A stretch of DNA of 64,000 bases from contig JARFIW010000599.1 of the NCBI GenBank assembly GCA_036346225.1, positions 1,258,501 through 1,322,500 on the forward strand, read 5' to 3'. Within the stretch, counting starts at the first letter, position 1; each line of letters opens with the position of its first letter. Positions 12,272-24,165 of the stretch are shown here, one piece after another. Position numbers and translations under genes: made by a program. The notes beneath the pieces are model-generated. The model saw only the letters and a list, made by a program, of their open reading frames with translations, did not search any database and was not told where the DNA came from. Origin of the DNA: Platerodrilus igneus. Its lineage: Eukaryota > Arthropoda > Insecta > Coleoptera > Lycidae.

Positions 12272-12917
12272 TCTTACACTTTAAAGTTCATAATTACAAC
12301 TCCGCAAGCGCGGTATACTAGACACCACGGCAGTTGGTAGCGCTAATCTTTATACAGATTTTGGCGCGCCCATCTGTCAATGACGTCACCAATATACAAA
12401 TTAAATGCGCAATTGACGGAAAATATATATTAAATTCGCAAACAGTTATGACAATAAGGTACTCACATAAATAAGTCCAAATTCCCACGAAGTACCCTAA
12501 GCGTCCTTCAAGATGGCTGGACTAGATCTCAGGGCTCCATTCCGGAGTGTTTAAAGATGGTGCTCCGGCGTGAACTGCGGTTCGGGCAGGCTGCTACAAA
12601 TTACCTCTACCCATGTAGGGAACGAATAAGGAAACATGGTATAAGGGGCGACAAACAGATAATCAAGGCAAGGATCTACATAAATACAAGATAAAGACAC
12701 GATACGATACCTGACACGACCACACTCTTCGAAGTTTTCAGGCCAACAGCCACGTTACAGAGTCCTTTCACGCGTCGGCGCGAAATTATTCGTCCAACCC
12801 ACTTTTGACGTGACGAAAATACGCGCACCGAGTCTTTTGAATTTAAGGCGCGAAAACACCCGCACATCAAAGCTACAACTATAGAAATGTTTAGTGCCAA
12901 ATTATTGACACGTAACA
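12272..12917 (-). repeat. 3' LTR of the gag-only family-A element
   Basis: Colinear over its whole length with 16153-16824 apart from small indels; the right copy has extra bases near 16640-16670. The CpG-rich core and the terminal palindrome (GTGCCAAATTATTGACAC on the plus strand) are present, the palindrome with one mismatch. Confidence 0.85.
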
Positions 12918-13010
12918 ATCGCGACAAAGCCATAAAAGAAAAAACTTAAAAAAAGAAAAAGTCTGTTAGCACAGTCATCATCATCATTAGGTCTTCAGTC
13001 CGAGAACTGG

Positions 13011-13547
13011 TTAGACGCGTATCATCATTGTTTCCCATTTGTAAACAGGTATAGATTTCCCTAATGGTTGAGATTGGGAAATTACGAGATTTGATAACGG
13101 TAGCGATATATTTATGTCTGCGTTTGGGTTGAGTCTCTCAAGAACAATCCCTTCAAGTAATAATATATCTGATAGAAAAGTTTGTTTAGCTTGGTTCGCT
13201 TGTTCATTGTCGTATAAGGACAATAATTCTATGCGCTGTTTGAGGTGGGTGATTCTGGAAACTAAGCGTTTTAACTCGATATCTGTTGGGCCGGGATCTA
13301 TTCTATTTATTATATTAGTTATATCGTCTAAAGACAGCTTGATTTCAGATACGTTTTGAGGCCAATCGGAAACAATTTTCTTTAAAATAGGTACGCCTTT
13401 CATTTCCTGGGCTAGAATGGCTCTAAGTTGTAATCGTCTATTATTTTGATTAGGGGCAGGGGTAATGTTTCTACACTCAATCTCGTAAATCAGCTCCAAG
13501 GACTTAAGATGTAAAATATTCATCTTGAATTTATATTTGAGACACAA
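13011..13547 (-). CDS. Gag-like protein of the family-A element
   Basis: A 178-codon frame on the minus strand. The N-terminal part (about residues 10-60) reads LKSLELIYEIECRNITP, then a basic stretch with LRAILAQEM, a layout I know from the N-terminal domain of some insect gypsy Gag proteins. The middle is helical and rich in Leu, Ile and Glu, ending with the motif RITHLKQRIELL. No zinc knuckle follows. It lies inside the LTR-bounded element 12272-16824, the right place for gag. The frame is open but the element has no pol. The family assignment is from memory of similar sequences and is moderate. Confidence 0.45.
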   Translation of the reverse strand: MCLKYKFKMNILHLKSLELIYEIECRNITPAPNQNNRRLQLRAILAQEMKGVPILKKIVSDWPQNVSEIKLSLDDITNIINRIDPGPTDIELKRLVSRITHLKQRIELLSLYDNEQANQAKQTFLSDILLLEGIVLERLNPNADINISLPLSNLVISQSQPLGKSIPVYKWETMMIRV

Positions 13548-14360
13548 TATATACCAGGTATATAATACTAAAGTAATTCAGAAGATACTAAAAGGTACAG
13601 CTAACCAAGTCAGCACGATAAATGTAGTTAAAGGTAAAATTTCTTATAAAAGGCATTCGTAAGGTATAATATTCAAATTTAATCACGGTAAGTATCCAAA
13701 TCACTAAAGAAACACGTTTAGAACTGTAAGAGGGCAAGATTAGTGTTTAATAAAAGAAATATATCACTGTTAAGTTACAAAAAGACACTCCAAATTATAA
13801 AAAAGGTAGATAATGTGTTATTTAACAAATGCAACATCCCGTTAGTTTAACGTTTTTTAAAAAGATATTTTAAAGACCCAAATCATTACGTTAAATGCTT
13901 TTAAAGACAAGGTTTTTTGTAAAGGTAATTCGAATATCATTAATTAAATAGCTAGATTAGTAAAAGACACCTTTAAAATGTAAACACACAAGACAGTTTA
14001 TGTACGGTTTTTAAAACAAGCAAGGGTTATGTTTTAATCTAATATAAAGTAGATAATTTTCGTAATAAACAGTGTTTAAGACATGCAATTACTTAATTGA
14101 TTATTTATTTGATTGTTTGTTTATTCATATATAAATAATTCGCTTACCAGTATAATGCAGAAGTAAGGTTAAGGTATAAATCCTTCCTAAAAAACTTGAA
14201 TTTGCATTTAAAAACAAACTGTGCACATAACAATATAACTGAACTCAACAAAAGCATACCACATTCAAAATTGAAAGAACATTATATTAAAACATATTTC
14301 ATAACCAGAAGCTATATATAAGTTTCAAAATGGCCGACTCCTTCAGTTACCATAACAACT

Positions 14361-15966
14361 TGTAACGGGCATTTTTGTAGTTTTAAACTTTTACGCTGTT
14401 TCCCAATTTATAAATGCATTTCTGCAAATTGCTGTTTCTGTATTTGATATTTATTAACTCGTGTGTAGTAATTTAAAGATAGATAAATTGAAAATTATAA
14501 ACCGCTGTAATTAATTATTATATATGATTGTGGCATTCGCGTTTTGGATGTTCCTGATGTTATTAACAAGTCTAGATAAGATACGATAAGCGGTTGGAAG
14601 AGAACGAGTTGAATAAACAGACGAGGAGTCGTGTTTTGTGTTTTGTTCCGATATACTAAATTGTTCATGTACGGGCACGGCATGTTTTTGGTTGTTTGTC
14701 TTGTAAAATGAGAGTTGTATATTAACCGTGTTTGGTCGACGCACGTGTGTTTTTAAGGACATTTGACGGACGGGTTTTATTGCTTACGCGTGCCTACTAA
14801 TTGTTTTTAGTTGTTTTTCTTGTGAAACAAATGCTCTAAGGAACATTTGACGGACCTGCTTTAGTGATACGCGTACTTTACTAATTTGTGGTTTTAGTTG
14901 TTTGTCTTGTGAAATAGGAGTCGTAGAACTTGCTAAACTGACCGATTCTTTCTTTAGGATTAATGTGTGTGCGATCTAGTCTAGTGTCGCTTGGTTTTAT
15001 CAGATTAGTGCATGCTTTGGCTTGTTTAAATGCGGTGATGCAGTGGTTTCTGAATTTTCTAACAACAAAGAATCTGAAAGGGATCATTACTTGCGCAAAT
15101 TTCGTTATTTGCGAAATATGGCAGATTGAACTAGTGCTGCGGAATATTTCGAAATTATTGTCTTAGGAAATAGAATTTATCAAGGCTGCATGGTTCCGAC
15201 GCGTGATATTGTCTGCTGCTAACCCCAGTGAAATACGGAGGTGTGATTAGTGTAACGTGTGATAAGTTCCATCAACACCCTCACAGTCAAGGGTGAAGTG
15301 CTTTGTTAGTGCAGGACATCATTGAATCCCTCACTTCAATTGCAAGGAAGCGTTACTGAAGGACTTTTTGTAAGTTGAACTATTTCCTACTGGTTATTAC
15401 TTTAAATATCTATTCGTTGCTTTACCATATCTTTGTCGTTCTGATACCTTTTACAATAGACTTGCATGCTATTTTAAAACATAGAGAAGAAAAAAAGAAA
15501 GAAAGAAAAATCAATACTACTGAATTACTCATACCAATTGTGTCTTATCTATTTATCTTTTGTCAACATTTTGTCTGATTTATGTTTAATTGGTTTGTGA
15601 GGAAACGTTTCTGCTACTCCCCAAAACTACCTCACTTTGTACTAAACATTTGTCTGTATTTCTTTTACCGTTGTTATATTATATAGATTATCCAAACAGT
15701 TTCTTTTTTTTACATTCTACAAAGTACTGAATAATTTAGACTTTTCATTACTGCTATACTTATTCTTTTTTTTTCAGGTTTGCTTAACTATTTTTCTTGC
15801 AGGTACTGTTACTAACTCCTTACCGCCGCATACATCATAGGTCAGTCTGCTTTCTACAACCCCCCCCCTACTCTCCGATTGAGCCCGGTCATTTCTTTGG
15901 CTTTTTTTGTGTTACGTAGCATAAATTTGGCGCCCAACGTGGCGGCCACGAAAAAAAAAGGGAACA
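14361..15966 (+). mobile_element. family-B solo LTR, TSD AACT
   Basis: Begins TGTAACGGGCATTTTTGTAG. It is flanked by AACT at 14357-14360 and 15967-15970 and is colinear with the larger solo LTR at 42256-44155. Near its end is TTTGGCGCCCAACGTGG (about 15925-15945), which matches a tRNA-Lys primer-binding site although it lies inside the apparent LTR. A splice-like pair (GTAAGT at 15370, TTTTCAG ending at 15777) is conserved in the other copy. There is no coding capacity; the short frames here are chance. Confidence 0.75.
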
Positions 15967-16133
15967 AACTGTTTTTGACATCTAAGCAGTGGGGTGCGTT
16001 CCAAAACACTACATAAAATTCAAGGTTAACCGATATTAAATAATTAATTTTTTTAGTGAAAAAGCTATAAATAACACTAGTTAATACACTCTATAGTCAT
16101 AAAAACAAAAGAAAAACCCTTATTTTGCACTTT

Positions 16134-16151
16134 CACACGTTGAAGGCGCCA
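16134..16151 (-). other. primer-binding site (tRNA-Lys type, imperfect)
   Basis: On the minus strand, one base after the LTR end GTAAGA, the sequence reads TGGCGCCTTCAACGTG. Known gypsy-type sites complementary to tRNA-Lys begin TGGCGCCCAACGTGGG; here two extra T residues separate TGGCGCC from CAACGTG. Confidence 0.5.
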
Positions 16152-16152
16152 T

Positions 16153-16824
16153 TCTTACACTTTAAAGTTCATAATTACAACTCCGCAAGCGCGGTATACT
16201 AGACACCACGGCAGTTGGTAGCGCTAATTTTTATACAGATTTTGGCGCGCCCATCTGTCAATGACGTCACCAATATACAAATTAAATGCGCAATTGACGG
16301 AAAATATATATTAAATTCGCAAACAGTTATGACAATAAGGTACTCACATAAATAGGTCCAAATTCCTACGAAGTACGCCAAGCGTCCTTCAAGATGGCTG
16401 CACTAGATCTCAGGACTCCATTCCGGAGTGTTTAAAGATGATGCTCCGGCGTGAACTGCGGTTCGGGCAGGCTGCTACAAATTACCTCTACCTATGTAGA
16501 GAACGAATAAGGAAACATGGTATAAGGGGCGACAAACAGATAAGCAAGGCAAGGATCTACATAAATACAAGATAAAGACACGATACGATACCTGACACGA
16601 TTACACTCTTCGAAGTTTTCAGGCCAACAGCCACGTTACAGAGTCCACCGGAAAAAAACCCACTTTTTGTCCTTTCACGCGTCGGCGCGAAATTATTCGT
16701 CCAACCCACTTTTGACGTGACGAAAATACGCGCACCGAGTCTTTTGAATTTAAGGCGCGAAAACACCCGCACATCAAAGCTACAACTATAGAAATGTTTA
16801 GTGCCAAATTATTGGCACGTAACA
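16153..16824 (-). repeat. 5' LTR of the gag-only family-A element
   Basis: Minus-strand start TGTTACGTGCCAATAATTTG with an intact terminal palindrome; minus-strand end GTAAGA, directly before the primer-binding site. Confidence 0.85.
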
Positions 16825-18176
16825 ACTTAGTAAAGAATGAACCTTTTTCAAGTAAGGCTAGACGTATATCATTCAATGAAAAAATTAGGTTGTCTGAAAT
16901 GCTAACTGAGCTAACAGATCGAATTATTATTAGGGAAGTGAGTCCCATTATTGTTTGTCAATTATTTTAATTTCCAAGAAAAATGGAGAACTGCGGTTGT
17001 GTGTAGATTACAGGACATTAAATAAATATTTGGTTAGGGACGTCTATCCCATCCCCTTAGCTGATGATCACCTAGAACGTTTGAGAGGTAAACGCAACTT
17101 TACCAAACTGGATGTTAAAAACGCGTTTCATTATGTGCCAATGAACGAGGAGTCAATAAAATATACCTCGTTTATAACACCATTAGGACAATTTGAGTTC
17201 CTTAAAATGCCATTTAGACTTAGTTCATAGTTCAAGTCTTTCAACTTTTGCACGTTTTATTAATAAAATTTTTAAGGACCTAATTAAGCAAAATAAGATC
17301 TTGGATCTTGATTTACTTTGACGATCTGCTAATAGCGGACCAAAACTATTAAAGAAAATGTGGACATTCTGAAGATTGTGTTTAACCTAATGACTGATAA
17401 CGTACTAGAGTTAAGGCTAGACAAATGCTTATTCCTTATGATCAAAATTAATTATTTAGGTTACAATATTAGTAGTTGTGGTATAAAACCGAACGAAAGT
17501 AATATAGTTGCAATTAAAAATTATTCCGTACCTACGAATGTTAAGCAACTTCATACTTTTATAGGGATGGCGAGTTATTTCCACAAATTTATTAAGGATT
17601 TCAGTTTACTAGTTAATCCTTTATATAACTTACTCATAAGGGAGACAAAATTTGAATTTACGCGTTTGCATTTAGATGCGTTTGAAACGCTAAAAAGCAA
17701 ATTAGTGAGTCAGCCAATTTTAGTCATTTATTCGCCACTTAATGAAACTAAGCTTCATTGTCATGCCTGTGCAGTAGGGTTTGGGTCTATTTTAATGCAG
17801 AGGCAAGAAGATAGGAAGTGCACCCTGTATTTTATTTTAGTAAAAGAGCTTCAGAGGTAGAAACCAAATATCACAGCTACGAATTAGAATGTTTGGCAAT
17901 AGTTAAAGATTTGACACTTATTTAAAGGGGATCACATTCAAAATAATAACAGACTGTGATAGTTTTCAATTGACTGAGCGGGATATTGTACCAAGGGGAA
18001 TTCGTTGGTGTATTATATTGCAAAACTATAATTATTCCATTGAACATAGATCTGACGATAAAATGCATCATGTGGATGTTTTAAGTAGGGTTCAGCAAAT
18101 TTTAGTTCTTGAAGGTAACACCTTAGAGCAAACTTTAGCAGTCAAGCAAAATAAGAAATAAATTGCTAAAGAGTGA
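16825..18176 (+). pseudogene. gypsy reverse transcriptase and RNase H, degraded
   Basis: Coding resumes after the insertion. It contains LRLCVDYRTLNK, then TKLDVKNAFH with the first catalytic Asp, TSFITPLGQFEFLKMPF, and after a frameshift YFDDLLIA near 17310, the YxDD box. From 17360 the connection region reads LGYNISSCGIKP and ASYFHKFIKDFS. RNase H begins at about 17750, but its first motif, usually TDAS, reads CHACAVGFG, so the catalytic Asp is lost. Stops and frame changes lie near 17228, 17340 and 17860. The N-terminal RT residues between 16829 and 16955 are also in frame (SSKARRISFNEKIRL). A family-A LTR cuts the unit at 18177, between RNase H and integrase. Confidence 0.8.
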
Positions 18177-18831
18177 TCTTACATTTAAAAAGTTCGAATT
18201 ACATAACCGTCGGCGCGGTATGAGTGACGCAACCGCAGTTGGTAGCTATAATCTTTATACAGATTTTAGCGCGCCCATCTGTCAATGACGTCACGCAACA
18301 TGCAAATTTAAACGCGCAATTGACGGAATATATATCAAATTCGCAAACACTTCGTAAAGATTGAATACTCACATGAATAAGTCCAGCTTCCTTCAGGGTT
18401 GCTAGGACCCCCTTCCGGGTTATTTAAAGATGGTGACTGCTCCGGTTAGCTGCTAGCGAGGCGTGGACTCCGGTTCGTTCTAGGGTCGTGGACTGCTCCC
18501 AGGTCGTATCCAAATTCCTATATGTAGCGGGAACGATAAGGAACAGGTATAGGGACGACAGACAAAGATAAGAAAAAGGGAAATCTACATAATAAAATTG
18601 AAGATACGATACCAGACACGACCACTGCACTCGAAGTTCCAAGGCAAAAAGCTATGTTATAGCGTCTCCTGGAAACTTTTCCACTTTTTCCTACTCTCGT
18701 CAGCGCGATCTGGCGCAAACGAACTCTGACGTAACGGAAATACACGCCAAGTCTTTCAAATTTAAGGCGCGAAACTAACGCACATCAAAATTAAACTAAG
18801 GAATGTCTAGTGCCAAATTTGGCACGTAAGA
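18177..18831 (-). mobile_element. family-A solo LTR inside pol
   Basis: Minus-strand start TCTTACGTGCCAAATTTGGC with an intact terminal palindrome; minus-strand end AAATGTAAGA. The 5-base string TGATC lies at both junctions (18174-18178 and 18833-18837), or GTGA/ATGA if the ends are set as in the other copies. It interrupts coding between RNase H and integrase. The frames at 18424-18745 minus belong to the LTR and are not genes. Confidence 0.8.
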
Positions 18832-19403
18832 ATGATCACCCTTTCTTCGAATTAAGGCAAGATTTAGTTTACAGGAAAAGGGATGATGACATTTTATTTT
18901 ATGTACCGGAATGTATGATTTACTCTATTATTTACACTTATCACAGTGAAATGGGCCATTTTGGAGTAGATAAAACTCTGGAATTAATTTTACGGATATA
19001 CTGGTTTCCCAAAATTAAAACTAGAGTTAGGAATCACATCGATAATTGTCTCAAATGTATTGAGTATAATCCAAAATTTGGAAAAACAAGGGTTATTAAA
19101 CAATGTTCCAAAGAAACAGATTTCTTTTGTGATATTGCATATAGACCATTATGGACCTTTAGGTCGTACGGAAAATAAGGCAAAATTTATTTTTGAAGTA
19201 ATTGACGGATTCACACGTTTTATCGACTTTATTCTTGTATAAGCATAGGTGCCGACGAAGTAATTGGTCATGTAACCTCTTATTTTAATAATTATAGTAG
19301 ACCCAAAATTTTAATTTCATACAGAGGATCCGCATTTTCCTCTAATTTATTTAAGGAATTTGTAAAAGAGCACGACATTAAACACATAATGATTGCTGCA
19401 GGT
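18832..19403 (+). pseudogene. gypsy integrase, N-terminal and core part
   Basis: The zinc-binding HHCC module is intact on paper: YHSEMGHFGVDKT supplies two His, and NCLKCIEY the two Cys (about 18940-19065). After a frameshift near 19100 the catalytic core begins HIDHYGPL, with the first Asp, and continues FEVIDGFTRFI. The second Asp motif, usually S-D-R-G, reads ISYRGSAF (about 19320), so it is lost. The core breaks off at about 19403, where a noncoding block begins, and the third catalytic residue is missing. Confidence 0.75.
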
Positions 19404-20600
19404 TGTAATGTTTCCCTTAATTTAATATTTGTTTGCTTTATTTGTATCGGTGACAAATCACCGCTTAAAACGGGTACCTACAGTTCAATAAAAGCTAAGC
19501 TCTTGAGCCTTCTACTCTTTCTTAATCCTGCAACAGAGTATTTCTAAAAGATAATCATTATCCCTTATTAAACACGGTAGGTGATGCTTCTAACCTCTTA
19601 AATTTTTCAGAATTTAAATTTTTAAAAAGCTTTACCCTGACTTCCAGTACTTGTTAGTGAGCCACTTACAAGCTTTTATGAAACTGTATTCAAAATTATT
19701 TAGAAAAAATAACACTTTACAAGCAACTTCTTTACTCTGATGTAAAACAAAATACACAACGTATCTATTTCTATGAATACCTAATCCCTTAACTAAATAC
19801 TCTTAACCTAGTTATCTTGTATACTACAGACAGGTATGTCATAAATCGCATTAAGGGTCAATTTAACATTAAAACTACTTACATTACAGGTGACGCTTTT
19901 CACCACCAGCACTGCGTATAAGAACAGTTGCAAACTCCAGAGCCTGGATCGGTGTCCTGGTTGACGTCTGGCACCGTTGTTTGTAATATACTCGCGGTAT
20001 TTGTGTAGCTTATGGTCTACGCACGAAACACTTTTACTTTCTATTCTAATAATGCGTATAGTGGCTATACGAACAACTACCTGCTAATGGTCACACCGCA
20101 GAGTTGCTTTGTCGGGCTAACGGTATTTATTTAAGTTTGCAAATATTTTTACTTTCAGTACATTGACTTCGAACATGACGGGGTACCTGATGTTTTACAA
20201 TACGTGCTCGCTTCCTCAATCTGGTTTAGTGAAATCAGTTTATCTGGACCGTTAATTGCGCCCACAATTTATTTAATTAGTAACACCTTGGGTTTCTGAG
20301 TTACTATAAATCACTTAAAAATGGAACTGAACCGCTAATGATGCGGTCAACAAAATATTAATCACTCTTTGTATTCTCTCGAGGATCCCCGCGAGATAGA
20401 AACTTCTTTAACTCTGATATTCTAATAAGCAACTATTAGCGAATAGTTTGTCACTACTCTATCTGAGACTTAAAATAACAATATATCTTAAACTGCATAC
20501 ACGCTGGTATTTATAAATTTGTGATTCTTTGTTATGCTTTCTGGAGCTTGTTACGTGCCAAATTGGCCCTTAAACATGTCTTAGGTTAATTTTGCTAATA
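19404..20600. mobile_element. noncoding block interrupting integrase (LTR-like, boundaries unclear)
   Basis: Integrase coding stops at about 19403 and its C-terminal tail reappears at about 20610, with the middle of the domain missing. The block starts with TGTAATGTTTCCC and near its right end contains TGTTACGTGCCAAATTGG (from 20549), the start of a family-A LTR. It is therefore probably one or two LTR insertions plus a deletion. I found no target duplication and no coding frame. Confidence 0.4.
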
Positions 20601-20604
20601 TGCA

Positions 20605-20790
20605 TAAACCGGAACACTATAGGCATTAGTAAAAAATTAATTCCAAAGTTTAAAGGTCCCTATATGACAAAGTCTGTTCTTCCTCATGACAGATATGTTG
20701 TCAAGATATCATTGGGTTTTAAAATAGTTAGATACCGTATGATAATGTTTTAGATGTATCTCGTTTAAAACCCTATTTACAATAATTTAC
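20605..20790 (+). pseudogene. gypsy integrase C-terminal tail
   Basis: Translation with one or two frame changes gives KKLIPKFKGPYMTKSVLPHD followed by RYVVK, the SH3-like tail typical of gypsy integrases (K-L-x-P-[RK]-[FY]-x-G-P-[FY]). It confirms that the 19404-20600 block sits inside the integrase. The RTE LINE begins immediately downstream. Confidence 0.65.
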
Positions 20791-20799
20791 TTATTTTAT

Positions 20800-23700
20800 C
20801 TTCATTGTGTGTCCTTATCCATTTCGAATGGACTTGCACCTTGCCAAAGTTCTAAATTACTAGAACAGGTGAAATGGCTTGCGTGTTCTAATGAGCTAAA
20901 GAGCCAAACTACAGGTCCAACCAAAGTAGTAGGGTCGTTAGTGAGGAACCAGACTAAGACAGGTCCCCGAAAGAGGGCAGCGGCTCTTTCGGTACTTAGA
21001 TTGGCAGAGACCATAGGGGTCGGTATGGCAGTCTAAGACACACTACCGCGATGTGGAAGGCAACGGGAAACCACTACATTATCTCCCAAGTACACAGCGT
21101 ACTTAAATTGTTACAAACATGATGGCATTCTCTGGGGTAAAAGATTCCGGAGTTAAAATAGTCCCCATTCGGATCTCCGGGAGGGGACTGCTTCGGAGGA
21201 TGCGATTGGAAAGTTAAAAATAAGAGTCGGGAACATTCTGCGAGTCGGAGCGTGGAATGTTAGAAGTATGAAGCAAGTAGGTAAGCTAGAATACCTAAAA
21301 ATCGAAATGAATAGGTTATCACTAGACATAGTAGGGATCAGCGAAGTTCGGTGGCCAGAGGCGGGGGATTTTTGGAGTGGAGACTTCAGGGTAATTCATA
21401 CAGGAGCAGAGGAAGGAAATTTGGGTGTGGGGATAGTTATGCGGAAAAAGATAGGATACTGTGTAGAAAATTACTTACAAAAGAACGAAAGAGTACTCAT
21501 GGTTAGATTAGAATCTAAACCGGTAAACACAGTAATAATACAAGTATACATGCCCACCTCTAGCTACAGTTACGAAGAGATAGAAGCCATCTACAAAGAT
21601 ATCGAAGACATATTAAGATACCTAAAAGGACATGAAAATTTAATAATTACGGGGGATTTTAATGCCGTGGTAGGTGAGGGCAGGGAAGGAGCGGTAGTAG
21701 GTTTATTTGGTTTAGGCACGAGAAACGACAGGGGAAATAGGTTGGTAGATTTTTGTGACAAGAACAATTTAACCATCACAAACACATTATTTCAACATCA
21801 TGCTAGAAGACGATATACGTGGAAGATGCCAGGAGATATAGGAAGATATCAAATAGAATACATTCTTGTTAGACAACGGTTTAGGAATCAAGTAAAAGAC
21901 TGTAGAAGCTACCCAGAAGCAGATATAGATACTGACCACAACATCGTAATTATGAAGGACGCACTTAAATTTAAAAATCTGAAAAAAAAGGAACGGAAAA
22001 AGGCACTTGGACTTAGAGAAACTAAAAGATAAAGATATTCAAGTAAGATTCGAAAAAAAGTCAAATGAATTGCTGAATTATATTGGGAAAATATCTGAAA
22101 CTAAGGAAGTAGAAACAGCATGGAATAACATTAAATCCAGCCTAGACATGGCGGCCAGAGATATTCGGGGGTATACACAAAAAGAAAATAAGAAACCATG
22201 GATAACAAAGGATATCGTGAATTTAATAGAAGAAAGACGAAAATACAAAAATAAATCAGACGAAACTGGAAAACAGAGATACAAAGCCATAAAATGGGAA
22301 ATTATTCGAAAATGCAGGAAAGCTAAAGAACAATGGATTGATGAAAAGTGCAAAGAGGTACAAACTAAGATGGAAATAGGAAAGACAGACGAAGCATAAA
22401 AATTAATTAGAATGAATTTTAGGGATATAAAACCGTATAGCAAAAATATAAGGGACGCACAAGGAAACGTCATTATAGAAAACGTAGAGAAAGTGAGTAG
22501 ATGGCAAGAATATATAGGGAATTTATATGCAGGAGAGGAACTAACTGCATTAGAACAGGAATCAGACATTGAAAATGATGACTTGGGATATCCTATACTT
22601 CGAGACGAGTTTGAATTAGCATTAAAGAGTCTGAAAAATGGTAAGGCGCCGGGTACAGATAAGGTGCAAGCAGAAACTCTAAAAGCCGCTGGACAAGCGG
22701 TAACAGAACATCTCCTCCAACTTGTAAGCTATATGTATGAGACAGGCGAGATACCCAAAGATTTCAAACGTAGCATCATAGTAACTATACCAAAAAAGAA
22801 AGGCGCGGATAGATGTGAAAATTTTCGAACAATAAGTTTGACAGCACACGTGTCAAAAATATTAACTAGAATTGTGCAAAGACGAATGGAAAAACGAGCT
22901 GAAGAAATACTAGGAGAAGACCAATTTGGGTTTAGGCGAAACAGGGGAACACGGGAGGCTATTTTAGCTCTGAGAGTGATAATGGAGAAAACAATAGAAA
23001 AGGGGGAAAGCATGTATATAGGGTTTGTAGATCTGGAAAAAGCATTCGACAATGTAAATTGGAAAAAAATGTTTGAAATACTCAAAAAGATTGGAATGAG
23101 TTATAGGGATAGACGAATAGTACATAGCTTATACAAAGAGCAAACAGCAGTAATAGAATTAGAGCAGGAACGTAGAGAAGTAAACATTAGGAAAGGGGTG
23201 AGACAGGGATGTGCCCTATCCCCATTGATTTTTAACTTGTATATAGAAGAGGCAATGAATACTGTCAAATGCAGGAAGACATTTGGAATTACTATGCAGG
23301 GACAAATAATTGATATGCTTAGATTTGCAGATGATATAGCGGTATTAGCGTCTAGCAAGGAAGAGTTAGAAGCTGCTCTTAATGAAATGGAAACGGTTCT
23401 AACAGAGAGATACGGTATGAAAATTAACAAAACTAAAACTAAAGTTCTACTATGCAAAGGTGGGGAAAATAAATCAAAAACAAGAATACAAGTATTTAAC
23501 ACGAACTTACAAGAGGTTAAGGATTTCTGTTACTTAGGAAGCCAAATAACGCAAGATGGGAAAAGCACAAAAGATATAAAACAAAGATTAGCACAAGGTC
23601 GTGCTACATTTAACAAGAAAAAGCAACTACTGTGCTCAAAGACCACACACATACAAACAAGGAAAAGATTGCTTAAAACATATGTGTGGAGCACAGCACT

Positions 23701-24165
23701 GTACGGCTGTGAAGCCTGGACAGTAGGAGAAGCGGACAAGAAGAAGGCAGAAGCCTTTGAAATGTGGTGCTACAGGCGTGTGATGAAGATATCATGGACA
23801 GACAAAGTTAAGAACGAAGAGGTACTAAAAATGGTAGGGGAAGAAAGAAATATGTGGAAAACGGTAAAAAATAGGAGAGATAGGATGATAGGCCACATAC
23901 TACGGCATGAGAGAATAGTGCGGAATATATTAGAAGCAGAGATAGGAAAAAAGAGAAGAAGAGGCAGACCTAGATTAGACTACTGCACACAGATAGTAAA
24001 AGATGTAGGCTGTAGAGGTTTCAGGGAGATGTGTAGGCTAGCCCAGAATAGAAATCAATGGAGGTACGCATCCAACCAATCCCAAGATGGATAAACTAAT
24101 GACGAAAAGATAACTGTGCTTAAACATGATGATTATTATAAGTAACTACAAGAATTGGTTGGGCA
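20800..24165 (+). mobile_element. nearly intact RTE-type LINE
   Basis: A non-LTR retrotransposon with a 5' leader (about 20800-21230, containing GGGAGGGGACTGCT), an endonuclease, a reverse transcriptase and a short 3' tail with ATGATGATTATTATAAG near 24128. Fragments of the same family lie at 24200-25155 and 54251-54490. The coding region has only one frameshift and one in-frame stop, so this is the youngest-looking autonomous element in the window. It is inserted between the integrase tail and the 3' LTR of the old gypsy element. Confidence 0.8.
21200..24094 (+). pseudogene. LINE endonuclease-reverse transcriptase, one frameshift and one stop
   Basis: The polyprotein has an APE-like endonuclease followed by reverse transcriptase. 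Endonuclease motifs: GAWNVRSM, GISEVRW with the metal-binding Glu, ITGDFNAVVG, and TDHNIV near the end. The usual QIDYIL reads QIEYILV, an Asp-to-Glu change. The frame shifts once at about 21980-22003, in an A-rich tract, and TAA at 22397-22399 interrupts the linker. RT spans 22412-24094: GKAPGTDKVQAE, FRTISLT, FGFRRNRGTREA, FVDLEKAFDNV with an Asp, GVRQGCALSP, and FADDIAVLA, the catalytic FADD box. The C-terminus has GHILRHER, a KKRRRGRPR patch and a Trp/Arg-rich end, typical of RTE-like LINEs. No RNase H is present. Confidence 0.85.

Larger units (their letters stand above)
12272..16824 (-). mobile_element. gag-only family-A LTR element, TSD ACTT
   Basis: Two direct ~650-base family-A LTRs (12272-12917 and 16153-16824) bound this insertion. 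ACTT lies on both sides (12268-12271 and 16825-16828). The element is on the minus strand. Just inside its 5' LTR is TGGCGCC (plus-strand 16145-16151), the start of a tRNA-Lys-type primer-binding site. The only coding remnant is a gag-like frame at 13011-13547; protease, reverse transcriptase and integrase are absent, so it would have depended on a helper. It sits inside the protease-RT junction of the larger gypsy element and itself contains a family-B solo LTR (14361-15966). No polypurine tract is visible next to the 3' LTR. Confidence 0.8.

Noticed and set aside
22078..23739. Long minus-strand frames (118-163 codons) as genes
   Set aside because: They are antisense to the RTE reverse transcriptase, whose motifs are clear on the plus strand.
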